Source: Roseiarcus sp963775575 (lineage in GTDB: Bacteria; Pseudomonadota; Alphaproteobacteria; Rhizobiales; Beijerinckiaceae). From it: DNA of 64,000 nt. A program made the translations under genes and the position numbers. Below are positions 1 to 7,546 of the stretch, in pieces (position 1 is the stretch's first letter; every line of letters begins with the position of its first letter). The stretch covers positions 62,001-126,000 of the forward strand of contig CAVZJG010000004.1 of NCBI GenBank assembly GCA_963775575.1, given 5' to 3'. The notes under the pieces are model-generated. The model did not search any database. It saw nothing but the letters and a program-made list of their open reading frames with translations, and had not been told where the DNA came from.

Positions 1-642
1 GAAAAGCGCGGCGCGATCCCGCAGGATTTGAAGGGGGGCGTCGTCGTGCACGACCACTTCCTGCCTTATCGTCGGCTCGACGCGGTCGAACACGCCTTCT
101 GCAACGCCCATATCTTGCGCGAACTCCAGTGTTTGATCGAGTTCGACAAGGAGCCGTGGGCCGAACTCATGCGCGACACGCTTCGGGCGGCGAATATCGC
201 CGTTCATGAGGCGCGCGAGGCGGGCGCGAAGGCGCTGGAGCCCAAAGTCATCGCGGCCTTCGTCGACCAATATTGGGCCGCGGTTCGGCTCGGCCTCGCT
301 TTCCATCGCCAGTTGCCCGCACTCCACGCCAAGGCCAACGCGAGCGGACGAACAAAGCAGCGCCCCGGCCGCAATCTGCTCGAAAGGCTGAAGACGTTCA
401 AAGTCGAAACGCTGCGCTTCCTCACCGACTTCGACGTGCCCTTCACCAACAACCTGGCCGAACAGGACCTCAGGATGATGAAGGTCAAAATGAAAATCTC
501 GGGCTCGTTTCGAACCCTCGACGGCGCCCAAAGCTTCGCGCGCCTCAGGTCAGTCGTCTCAACCGCGAGAAAACAGGGGGCCAACATCCTCAAAACCCTC
601 GCCGACCCGCCAACACAGATCGCGCTCGCCCTCAACGCCTAG
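1..642 (+). CDS. IS66 family transposase, C-terminal part (cut by window start)
   Basis: The reading frame is open from base 1, so the gene starts before the window; about 213 codons are present. It corresponds to residues 254-466 of the complete copy at 773-2173 and holds the D of the HDHF motif and the E of the NNLAEQDLR motif, two of the three acidic residues expected in IS66 DDE transposases. The single difference from the other copy changes Asn396 (copy 2) to Asp here, next to but not in the catalytic motif. Asp seems the more usual residue at this place in the family (recalled, not aligned). The protein is probably functional if its N-terminus is intact outside the window. Confidence 0.9.
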   Translation, partial: EKRGAIPQDLKGGVVVHDHFLPYRRLDAVEHAFCNAHILRELQCLIEFDKEPWAELMRDTLRAANIAVHEAREAGAKALEPKVIAAFVDQYWAAVRLGLAFHRQLPALHAKANASGRTKQRPGRNLLERLKTFKVETLRFLTDFDVPFTNNLAEQDLRMMKVKMKISGSFRTLDGAQSFARLRSVVSTARKQGANILKTLADPPTQIALALNA

Positions 643-658
643 ACGGCTTGGGAGTTAC
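1..658 (+). mobile_element. IS66-family element, copy 1 (right part; left end outside window)
   Basis: From base 1 to 658 the sequence matches bases 1532-2189 with one difference seen (G427 versus A1958). It ends in CTTGGGAGTTAC, which is the inverse of the left end of the neighbouring copy at 667. The left end lies before the window. Only the transposase gene is visible, as in the single-gene IS66 subgroup. Confidence 0.9.
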
Positions 659-666
659 GCTTGTCA
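659..666. repeat. 8-bp spacer and probable target-site duplication between two IS66 copies
   Basis: The 8 bases GCTTGTCA separate the right end of copy 1 from the left end of copy 2. The 8 bases after copy 2 (2190-2197) read ACTTGTCA, one mismatch. IS66 elements make 8-bp target duplications, so this is the expected footprint of copy 2. The two abutted ends form a perfect 12-bp inverted repeat (CTTGGGAGTTAC at 647-658, its complement at 667-678). Confidence 0.8.
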
Positions 667-2189
667 GTAACTCCCAAGGCGTGGTGAGTTTGGAATGCCA
701 CAGTGTTTGGGAAACGGCATTGATATGCGGATTGTGGGAGACGGCGGCACGAGACTGTGAATCAAGGGTGGGATGGTTCTTCCCGCCGAAGTCGAGGAGT
801 TGATAGCGTCTCTGAGGGCGGAGATCGCGGCGTTGCGGGCCGAGGTGGCCGATCTTCGTCGGCAATTGGGGCGGGACAGCTCGAACAGTTCGCAACCGCC
901 TTCGAGTGACGGGCTGCGGAAGAAACCGCGTATTGGAGGCAGTCTGCGCGGCCGTTCGGGCAAGACGAGCGGCGGCCAGACGGGTCATAAGGGCGGCACG
1001 CTGCGGCAGGTCGCCGATCCCGATTGCGTGGTTGGGCACGCGGCGTGCGCATGCGGCCATTGCGGTTGGCCTCTCGAGGCGGGGTCGGCGATAGGGGTCG
1101 AGAAGCGGCAAGTGTTCGACCTTCCCGAGCGCCCGCTGCGGGTCACGGAACATCAGGCCTCGATTTACCGCTGCGCGCATTGCCGGGGCGTGACGAAGGC
1201 GGTTTTTCCCGAAGGCGTGGTCTCGCCTGCCCAGTATGGCGAGCGCATCAAGGCCGCGGCGATCTATCTCAATGTCCAGCAACTCATCCCCGAGGATCGG
1301 ACCGCGCAAGCGCTGAGCGATCTGTTCGACGCGCCGCTGATCTGTCCGGCCAGCCTTGTCGCTTGGATCGCCAAGAAGGGACAAGAGTTGCGGCAAGTTT
1401 ACCAGGCCATCGGCGAGCGCGTGGCCGAGGCGAAGGTTCGCCATCTCGACGAGACGGGATATCGCATCGCCGGTAAGCTGCAATGGCTGCATACGACTTC
1501 GAGCCAAGCCTTCACCTTCTATCGCGCCGACGAAAAGCGCGGCGCGATCCCGCAGGATTTGAAGGGGGGCGTCGTCGTGCACGACCACTTCCTGCCTTAT
1601 CGTCGGCTCGACGCGGTCGAACACGCCTTCTGCAACGCCCATATCTTGCGCGAACTCCAGTGTTTGATCGAGTTCGACAAGGAGCCGTGGGCCGAACTCA
1701 TGCGCGACACGCTTCGGGCGGCGAATATCGCCGTTCATGAGGCGCGCGAGGCGGGCGCGAAGGCGCTGGAGCCCAAAGTCATCGCGGCCTTCGTCGACCA
1801 ATATTGGGCCGCGGTTCGGCTCGGCCTCGCTTTCCATCGCCAGTTGCCCGCACTCCACGCCAAGGCCAACGCGAGCGGACGAACAAAGCAGCGCCCCGGC
1901 CGCAATCTGCTCGAAAGGCTGAAGACGTTCAAAGTCGAAACGCTGCGCTTCCTCACCAACTTCGACGTGCCCTTCACCAACAACCTGGCCGAACAGGACC
2001 TCAGGATGATGAAGGTCAAAATGAAAATCTCGGGCTCGTTTCGAACCCTCGACGGCGCCCAAAGCTTCGCGCGCCTCAGGTCAGTCGTCTCAACCGCGAG
2101 AAAACAGGGGGCCAACATCCTCAAAACCCTCGCCGACCCGCCAACACAGATCGCGCTCGCCCTCAACGCCTAGACGGCTTGGGAGTTAC
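667..2189 (+). mobile_element. IS66-family insertion sequence, copy 2 (complete, 1523 bp)
   Basis: The element is bounded by GTAACTCCCAAG at 667 and its inverse CTTGGGAGTTAC ending at 2189. It encodes one transposase and no tnpA or tnpB, like the ISBst12-type subgroup of IS66. It is flanked by 8-bp repeats with one mismatch and stands in direct tandem with copy 1. Confidence 0.9.
773..2173 (+). CDS. tnpC: IS66 family transposase (TnpC type)
   Basis: A 466-residue transposase that should cut and join the ends of its IS66 element. The N-terminus (about residues 8-35) is a leucine-rich coiled coil, followed by the NSSQPPSSD motif (38-46) typical of IS66. A zinc-ribbon-like set of cysteines follows (Cys84, 92, 94, 97, 134, 137). 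Catalytic candidates are Asp226 (DET), Asp271 (HDHF) and Glu407 (NNLAEQ). The ATG at 773 is preceded at once by AAGGGTGGG, which is close for a ribosome site, but the N-terminal motifs require this start. No tnpA or tnpB is present between the element ends. The product appears complete, so the element may be active. Confidence 0.93.
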   Translation: MVLPAEVEELIASLRAEIAALRAEVADLRRQLGRDSSNSSQPPSSDGLRKKPRIGGSLRGRSGKTSGGQTGHKGGTLRQVADPDCVVGHAACACGHCGWPLEAGSAIGVEKRQVFDLPERPLRVTEHQASIYRCAHCRGVTKAVFPEGVVSPAQYGERIKAAAIYLNVQQLIPEDRTAQALSDLFDAPLICPASLVAWIAKKGQELRQVYQAIGERVAEAKVRHLDETGYRIAGKLQWLHTTSSQAFTFYRADEKRGAIPQDLKGGVVVHDHFLPYRRLDAVEHAFCNAHILRELQCLIEFDKEPWAELMRDTLRAANIAVHEAREAGAKALEPKVIAAFVDQYWAAVRLGLAFHRQLPALHAKANASGRTKQRPGRNLLERLKTFKVETLRFLTNFDVPFTNNLAEQDLRMMKVKMKISGSFRTLDGAQSFARLRSVVSTARKQGANILKTLADPPTQIALALNA

Positions 2190-2237
2190 ACTTGTCAAGG
2201 GTTTTGGTCGTAAGCCTTTGAAATTGCTCGAAGTCGT

Positions 2238-2255
2238 GTCAAGGAAAACCTTGAC
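2238..2255. terminator. small hairpin downstream of IS66 copy 2
   Basis: GTCAAGG (2238-2244), loop AAAA, CCTTGAC (2249-2255) make a 7-bp stem. No T-run follows, so it is only terminator-like. It lies at the edge of a set of TTGAC repeats. Confidence 0.3.
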
Positions 2256-2310
2256 GAAGCTTGACGACGCTTGACGAAATTTGACGTGGCTCAACGAGAG
2301 ACTTGACGGC
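2251..2310. repeat. 10-bp tandem repeat with TTGAC core
   Basis: TTGACG recurs with an exact 10-base period at 2251, 2261, 2271 and 2281, then in weaker form (TCAACGAGAG, ACTTGACGGC) to 2310. The rest of 2190-2448 holds no recognisable gene. Ten bases is close to one helical turn, so the array could be a set of same-face protein sites, but no function is known. Confidence 0.6.
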
Positions 2311-2448
2311 GCGCGCCGCTCGCCGTCGGTCCCGTCGAAAGGGACAGTTTTTGGCGCCCAAGCCTCTGACAGCGCTCGCGCGCGGCCTCGGATTGTCGCG
2401 CCGCGCGTCCGGCGCGGCGCCGGGATCGCGCTTCCCTCGCCGGCGAGG

Positions 2449-3735
2449 TCAAGCCGGCGCGCGCGCCGCCGTCGCGGCTGGCGCGGGGCGCCGTTCGATC
2501 AGCCAGACGAGCGAGGCGGCGACGAGGCACAGCGCGCCAGCGGCGTAGAAGGCCGGCAGGTAGGTTTGCAGCACGCTGCGTGAATAGCCCGCGCCGTAGG
2601 CGGCGGCCGAGGCGCCGATCATATGCGCGGCGTACATCCAGCCGAAGGCGACGCCGGCGCGCTCGCGGCCGAAAAGCTGGGCGGTCAGGCGAGCGGTCGG
2701 CGGCACGGTGGCGACCCAGTCGAGGCCGTAGAACGCGGCGAACAGCGACAGGCCGTAGATCGAAAAGGACGAGCCGGGCAGATAGAGCAGCGACAGGCCG
2801 CGCAGCCCGTAATAGACGAACAGCAGGGCGCGATTGTCGTAGCGGTCCGACAGCCATCCCGAGCCGATCGTGCCGACGAAATCGAACATCGCCATCATCG
2901 CCAAGGTCGAGGCTGCCGTGACCGAGCCGACGGCGAAGTCGGCGCAGAAGGCGATGAAGTGCGTCTGGATGAGCCCGTTGGTGCTCAGGCCGCAGACGAA
3001 GAAGGTCGCGGCGAGAATCCAGAATGCGCCGCTGCCCGAGATTTCGCCGAGCGTCGCGAACGCGCCGCGCTCGGGGGGCTCGGCGCTCGGCGCGTTTGCG
3101 GCGCTTTCGCCGTAGGGCTCGAGCCCGACGTCGGACGGGCGATCCGCCATGAACAGCAGGACGGCCAAGCCGGCAACCGCGAGGCCGACCAACGTCGGCG
3201 CCAAGGCGACGCGCCAGCCGTAGCGCTGCTCGAGCCAGGCCGCGAGCGGCAGGAAGATCAGTTGCCCGGTCGCCGAACTCGCGGTCAATATGCCGAGCGC
3301 CAGCCCGCGGCGTTCGGTGAACCAGCGCGCGGCGACGATCGCGCCCATCACCAGCGCGGTGAGGCCGGCGCCCAAGCCGACGACAATTCCCCACAGCAGC
3401 ACGAGGTGCCAGACCTGGCCCATCTTCAGCGCCAGCGCCAGCCCCGCGGCGATGAGAATGATCGCGCTGAGGATCACGCGGCGCAGGCCGTAGCGATCGA
3501 TCAGCGCCGCGGCGAACGGCGCCATCAGCCCGTAGAGCAGGATGCGCAACGCCAGCGCGCCGGAAATCTGCTCGACGCTCCAGCCGAATTCGCGATTCAG
3601 CGGCAGGATCAACGTGGCGGGCACGCTCAACGCGCCGGCGGTCGCCAGGCTGGTCGCGAAGGCGACCGCGACGACCGCCCAGCCGTAGTGGACCCCGAGC
3701 CGCGCGAAGCGCAGCGCCAACGCCTTGGCCAGCAT
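2449..3735 (-). CDS. MFS transporter, monocarboxylate/oxalate-formate type
   Basis: A 428-residue major facilitator permease of the inner membrane with about twelve hydrophobic segments. The start of segment 1 (HYGWAVVAVAF), the DRYGLRRV loop after segment 2 and the central RPSDVGLEPYGE stretch are typical of the OFA/monocarboxylate group of MFS proteins, so the substrate is probably an organic acid; this is inference. The ATG at 3735 was chosen because GGAAAGGA lies 8 bases upstream and the hydrophobic N-terminus follows directly; a longer frame to 3807 has no such support. It lies 135 bases downstream of pgeF on the same strand, with its own ribosome site, and may be read from the lgt operon or separately. 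Confidence 0.85.
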   Translation of the reverse strand: MLAKALALRFARLGVHYGWAVVAVAFATSLATAGALSVPATLILPLNREFGWSVEQISGALALRILLYGLMAPFAAALIDRYGLRRVILSAIILIAAGLALALKMGQVWHLVLLWGIVVGLGAGLTALVMGAIVAARWFTERRGLALGILTASSATGQLIFLPLAAWLEQRYGWRVALAPTLVGLAVAGLAVLLFMADRPSDVGLEPYGESAANAPSAEPPERGAFATLGEISGSGAFWILAATFFVCGLSTNGLIQTHFIAFCADFAVGSVTAASTLAMMAMFDFVGTIGSGWLSDRYDNRALLFVYYGLRGLSLLYLPGSSFSIYGLSLFAAFYGLDWVATVPPTARLTAQLFGRERAGVAFGWMYAAHMIGASAAAYGAGYSRSVLQTYLPAFYAAGALCLVAASLVWLIERRPAPAATAARAPA

Positions 3736-3870
3736 GCACGGTCCTTTCCCGCGCGTTGCGCCGCCGCGCGCCTCAAGCCAAATGGCGGCGCGCCGCGTCG
3801 ATGTCAACCGAGGGTCGCCGCCGTCGTTCGCCGCCGCCTGGGCGCCGGGTTCGCCGCCAGGCGTCCGGCT

Positions 3871-4647
3871 TCAGACGAGCGCGATCGCGGCCACCAGCCG
3901 GCCGTAATCGGGCTCCTTGCGGTGGACGGCGCGGCGATAGCTGAAAAACCGACCCTCGTCGGCGTAGGTGTCGAGGCCGAGGTCCTGGAATCGGCCGACG
4001 CCGGCGCGCCGGGCGCGCTCCGCGATATAGCCCGGCAGGTCGAACATCGCGCGCGTCGGATCGGCGCTGCGAGCAAAGAAGCGCGTCGAGTTGGCGTCGG
4101 CGGCGACGAACGCGGCGACGAATTCCGGGCCTACTTCGTACGAGCATTGCGCGATGCGCGGGCCGAGCGCGGCGCAGACGCCCTCGGGTCTGGCGCCCAG
4201 CCGCGCCATCGCCGCGACCGTGGCCTCGATCACGCCGTCGCGCGCGCCCTTCCAGCCGGCGTGGGCCGCCGCGACGACGCGCGCCTTCCGGTCGGCGAAC
4301 AGGATCATGCCGCAATCGGCGCCGGTGACGCCGAGGCCGAGGCCCGGCGTCGCGGTGACCAGCGCGTCGCAGCGCGGGCGCGCCTCGGACGCGAAGGGAG
4401 CGGAAATCGTCGCCACGTCGGGCGAATGGACCTGATAGGGAATGGCCAGCCGGTCGGGGGCGATTCGCAGCGCCGCCGCCATGCGGGCGCGATTGTCGCC
4501 GACCGCGCCGGGCTCGTCGCGCGAGCCGACCCCGCCGTTGAGGGAAGCGTAGAGGCCGCTCGAAACGCCGCCCCGGCGAGTGAAGAACGCGTGCGCGAGG
4601 CCGGGCGCCGCCAGCGTCTCGGCGGAAAGGAATTCGGCCGCGCTCAC
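3871..4647 (-). CDS. pgeF: Peptidoglycan editing factor PgeF / laccase-domain (YfiH) protein
   Basis: A 258-residue protein of the YfiH/PgeF family, earlier called multicopper polyphenol oxidase. In E. coli PgeF removes wrongly incorporated amino acids from muropeptide precursors, and other family members act on purine nucleosides. The zinc ligands of the family are present: His74 (QVHSPDV), Cys112 (GADCGM) and His129 (AAHAGW). The GTG start at 4647 overlaps the stop of the upstream methyltransferase gene by 4 bases (GTGA), so the two are translationally coupled. The length is normal. It is the third gene of lgt-midA-pgeF, an order known from many alphaproteobacteria. Confidence 0.92.
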   Translation of the reverse strand: MSAAEFLSAETLAAPGLAHAFFTRRGGVSSGLYASLNGGVGSRDEPGAVGDNRARMAAALRIAPDRLAIPYQVHSPDVATISAPFASEARPRCDALVTATPGLGLGVTGADCGMILFADRKARVVAAAHAGWKGARDGVIEATVAAMARLGARPEGVCAALGPRIAQCSYEVGPEFVAAFVAADANSTRFFARSADPTRAMFDLPGYIAERARRAGVGRFQDLGLDTYADEGRFFSYRRAVHRKEPDYGRLVAAIALV

Positions 4648-5738
4648 GCTTGCTTGGCCGGATGAGGTTGGAAACCGGGCGGCGGCGGCACGGAGCGGTT
4701 GGCCACCGCCATGGCCTTGAACAGCGCGCCCATTTCGCCCTCGCCCTTGCCGACGAGGCGGCGGCGCGCCGCTTCGAATTCATCGGCGCGCTGGGGCGGC
4801 CCGCGTTCGGCCAGCGCTCGCGTGCGCAGGTCGATGCCGAGCGCGCGCAGGAAGTCGCCCTGGTCGATCGGGCCGTAGACGGAAGCGCCGGCCGCCCGCG
4901 CGCTTCGCGCCATCGCGGCGAAATCGACGTGGGCGGTGATGTCGGCCTCGCCGGGATCGACCAGCGGGTCGGCCACGCGATGCGCGCGCACCGTCTGCAA
5001 CGTGTCGCCGAACCCTGTCGCGCCATGGCCGTAATCGACGAACAGCGCCGCGCCGCCCTGTTTGACCAGTCGCGCGGCGAGCTCGAACACGAAGCGATGG
5101 CCGACGGCGTTGACTTCGAGCGTCGCGCCCTCGTCCGCCTCGACGTTGATGTAGGGCTCCGGATCGTCGGCGAGGCCGAACGCCAAGTGTCCGAAGCCGT
5201 CGAGGCGCACGGTCCGTTCGTGCCATTGCCCGCCGCGACGCACGAACTGCCGCACCGGCAAGGCGTCGAGGAATTCGTTGGCGAAAACGATCGCGGGGCC
5301 TTCCGGCGCTTCGCTCAAAGCCGCGCGCCAGGCGATCGAGGCGCCGCTGGTCAGCAGCATCTCGTATTGAATGTCGGCGAGCGCGGGGCTGGTTTCGATC
5401 AGCGTGACGTCGAGGGCGGCGCAAAAGTCCGGCACGACACGCGCGGCGCGCAGCGCATCGCTCATCAGGGTGCCGCGCCCCGGACCGAGTTCGATCAGCC
5501 GGACCGGATTCGGGCGCCCCATCGAGGACCAGACCTCGGCGGCCCACAGCCCGAGCAATTCGCCGTACATCTGCGAAATTTCCGGCGCGGTGGTGAAGTC
5601 CCCCAGGGCGCCGAACGGGTCGCGGTGCATGTAATAGCCGTGGTCGGGATGGCCGAGCGCGAGCTCCATATAACGCTCGACCGAAATCGGGCCGTCGCTG
5701 GCGATCATCGCCGTGATGACCTCTCCCAGCGGGCTCAT
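4644..5738 (-). CDS. Class I SAM-dependent methyltransferase, MidA/NDUFAF7 family
   Basis: A 364-residue protein of the DUF185 family. Its mitochondrial relative NDUFAF7 methylates an arginine of a complex I subunit; the bacterial role is less certain. The SAM-binding stretch LIELGPGRGTLMSDAL, the N-terminal GYYM and GDFTTAPEISQ motifs and the later IVFANEFLDALPV motif are all characteristic. The ATG at 5738 overlaps the lgt stop by 4 bases, and the gene's own stop overlaps the pgeF start, so the three genes form one tightly coupled operon. No membrane segment is seen; a cytoplasmic enzyme is expected. Confidence 0.9.
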   Translation of the reverse strand: MSPLGEVITAMIASDGPISVERYMELALGHPDHGYYMHRDPFGALGDFTTAPEISQMYGELLGLWAAEVWSSMGRPNPVRLIELGPGRGTLMSDALRAARVVPDFCAALDVTLIETSPALADIQYEMLLTSGASIAWRAALSEAPEGPAIVFANEFLDALPVRQFVRRGGQWHERTVRLDGFGHLAFGLADDPEPYINVEADEGATLEVNAVGHRFVFELAARLVKQGGAALFVDYGHGATGFGDTLQTVRAHRVADPLVDPGEADITAHVDFAAMARSARAAGASVYGPIDQGDFLRALGIDLRTRALAERGPPQRADEFEAARRRLVGKGEGEMGALFKAMAVANRSVPPPPGFQPHPAKQA

Positions 5739-6559
5739 GTCCTCGCTCCGCCGACGCGGCGCAAGCTCCAGGCGATGAGGCCGAGGCCGATGACGATAAG
5801 CGGCGCCGATAGGGCCATCCCTACGGTAAGGCCGTGGCCGAGATCCTCGAGACGCGGATCGGGATCGCGGTAGAACTCACAAAAGATGCGCGCGGCGCCG
5901 TAAAGCGCGCCGAAAGCGCCCGCGATCAGGCCGGGCCGTCGCAGCCCCCCCGCGCGCGCCGCAACGACGAGGACGACGAAGATCGCCAGCCCTTCGAGCA
6001 ACGCTTCGTAGATCTGGCTGGGATGACGCGGCAATCCGTCCGAGCCGGGAAAGACGATCGCCCAGGGAACGTCGGTCGGCCGGCCCCACAGCTCCGGCTT
6101 GATGAAATTGGCCAGTCGGCCAAGGAAGATGCCGATCGGCGCGGCGAGCGAAGCGAGATCGCACACGCTCAGAAGCGGCGTCTGATAGCGGCGCGCGAAC
6201 AGCGCGATGCCCAGCGTCGCTCCGATCAGTCCGCCGTGGAAGGCCATGCCGCCTTGCCAGACCTTGAAGATTTCGATCGGGTGGGAAAAGTAGTAGCTGG
6301 GATCGTAGAACAGGACATTGCCGAGCCGGCCGCCGACGATGACCCCGATCGCGCAATAGACGAGCAGGTCGTCGATGCTGTCGCGGCTGGGACGCGGCGC
6401 GCCGCCCCACAGCCCGTCGTCGGCGACGACGCGCCGGATCAGCGCCCAACCGGCGGTCAGCCCTGCGATATAGGCGAGCGCGTACCAGCGAATCGCCAGC
6501 GGACCCCACTGAAATAAAATGGGATTGATCGCGGGAAAGGGCAGAACGAGCGTGGACAT
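5735..6559 (-). CDS. lgt: Prolipoprotein diacylglyceryl transferase
   Basis: Lgt transfers a diacylglyceryl group from phosphatidylglycerol to the lipobox cysteine of prolipoproteins in the inner membrane. The protein has about seven membrane segments, the FHGGLIG motif, and the family signature around GRLANFIKPELWGRP. I place the start at the ATG at 6559, giving 274 residues that begin just before the first hydrophobic segment (MSTLVLPFP); the frame is open to 6598, but the extra 13 residues are Arg-rich and look non-native. No strong ribosome site is visible for either start. It is the first gene of the lgt-midA-pgeF operon, with a 4-base overlap to the next gene. Confidence 0.93.
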   Translation of the reverse strand: MSTLVLPFPAINPILFQWGPLAIRWYALAYIAGLTAGWALIRRVVADDGLWGGAPRPSRDSIDDLLVYCAIGVIVGGRLGNVLFYDPSYYFSHPIEIFKVWQGGMAFHGGLIGATLGIALFARRYQTPLLSVCDLASLAAPIGIFLGRLANFIKPELWGRPTDVPWAIVFPGSDGLPRHPSQIYEALLEGLAIFVVLVVAARAGGLRRPGLIAGAFGALYGAARIFCEFYRDPDPRLEDLGHGLTVGMALSAPLIVIGLGLIAWSLRRVGGART

Positions 6560-6761
6560 AGGACCGCAGGTGATGCGACGGGGCCGCTGTCCCGTCAAGA
6601 GCGCGGCGCGCGGCGCCCAGGTGGATCGTCGATGAAACGGGCCTCGCGCGGCCGGATATCGTCGCGGCTCCTTGCGCTCGACCCCAGGGCTCGGCCCGAT
6701 TGTCGATGCCCAGGCGCGAACCTCGTCTTCCTTCGCCCGGGGCGTGTTGCGCAGTCTCCCG

Positions 6762-6776
6762 CAATGTTGTACATTG
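6762..6776. promoter_or_regulatory. palindrome upstream of Phd/VapC, candidate operator
   Basis: CAATGT-TGT-ACATTG is a 6-bp inverted repeat with a 3-base centre, 38 bases before the antitoxin start. A TGTGATAAT stretch at 6798-6806 could serve as an extended -10 element. Phd-type antitoxins commonly bind such repeats to autoregulate; binding here is inference. Confidence 0.5.
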
Positions 6777-6813
6777 TCAGCAAATATTGCACAGAACTGT
6801 GATAATTCAGCGG

Positions 6814-7074
6814 ATGAAGACCTATCCCCTCAACGAGGCGCGCGCCGAATTCTCTAAGCTCGTCGAGCGCGCGCTCGCGGGCGAGCCGCAGCGCGTGACG
6901 CGCTACGGCAAGCGCGCGGTCGTCATCGTCTCCGAAGACGAATGGCGCGCGCGCGGCCGCTCCGCAGCGACGCTCGGCGCCCTTCTCGCCCAGCGCGCGC
7001 GCGCCGGCGTATTGAGCGAACCGGTCGCCGACCGCCCGTGGAAGGAGCGCCCGCTCGGCCAGGACATCGCGTGA
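6814..7074 (+). CDS. Type II toxin-antitoxin antitoxin, Phd/YefM family
   Basis: An 86-residue antitoxin. The N-terminus (MKTYPLNEARAEFSKLVERAL) is the Phd/YefM DNA-binding fold, followed by the VTRYGKRAVVIVSEDEW strand-loop. The C-terminal third is polar and should wrap the toxin. The ATG at 6814 was chosen because the conserved domain begins there; a longer frame from 6700 has no support. The stop overlaps the GTG start of the PIN toxin (GTGA), so the pair is translationally coupled and probably autoregulated through the palindrome upstream. Confidence 0.88.
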   Translation: MKTYPLNEARAEFSKLVERALAGEPQRVTRYGKRAVVIVSEDEWRARGRSAATLGALLAQRARAGVLSEPVADRPWKERPLGQDIA

Positions 7075-7514
7075 CGAAGTATCTTCTCGACACTAACGTC
7101 GTTTCGATGCTCGATCCTCGCCGGCAGGCGCACGCGCCCGGGTTGATCGATTGGCTCGATCGCAATGGCGCGAGCCTGTTCCTTTCCGTCATGACCATTA
7201 TCGAATTCGATGCCGGGATTCTCAAACTTAGGCGCGAACGCAAGTTAGAGCGGGCCGATCAGCTGGCCTCGCTCGTCTCGACCATCGTCACGGAATTCGG
7301 CGAACGGGTCTTGGCGATCGACCTCGATACGGCGCGCCTCGTCGCCCGTCTCAGCGAGTTTGTTCATCGTCAGCCGATCGGCTTGCCGGATCTCTTCATC
7401 GCCGCGACCGCCGCTCGTCACGGACTTGTGCTGCTGACGCACAACCTCGGCGAAATCGGTCGGCTCGGCATAACGGCCCTCGATCCGTTCGCCGATCTGC
7501 CACCCGATGTTTGA
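7071..7514 (+). CDS. vapC: Type II toxin VapC, PIN-domain ribonuclease
   Basis: A 147-residue PIN-domain protein, expected to cleave RNA with Mg2+ when its antitoxin is degraded. The acidic motifs are visible: Asp7 in YLLDTNVVS, Glu in TIIEFDAG, and Asp in GLPDLFIAATA. The GTG start at 7071 overlaps the antitoxin stop. Length is typical for the FitB-like/VapC group. It converges with kup, leaving 32 bases between the two stops. Confidence 0.9.
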   Translation: MTKYLLDTNVVSMLDPRRQAHAPGLIDWLDRNGASLFLSVMTIIEFDAGILKLRRERKLERADQLASLVSTIVTEFGERVLAIDLDTARLVARLSEFVHRQPIGLPDLFIAATAARHGLVLLTHNLGEIGRLGITALDPFADLPPDV

Positions 7515-7546
7515 GCCGGCGCGGCGCGTCCGGTCGGCTCCGATCC

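Noticed and set aside
632..2062. 476-codon open frame on the minus strand of the IS66 element
   Set aside because: It is antisense to a clear transposase, has no recognisable domain and has the Arg-rich look of GC-rich antisense frames.
2623..4665. 680-codon open frame opposite the MFS and pgeF genes
   Set aside because: Low-complexity Arg/Ala/Gln composition typical of antisense frames; both minus-strand genes are well supported.
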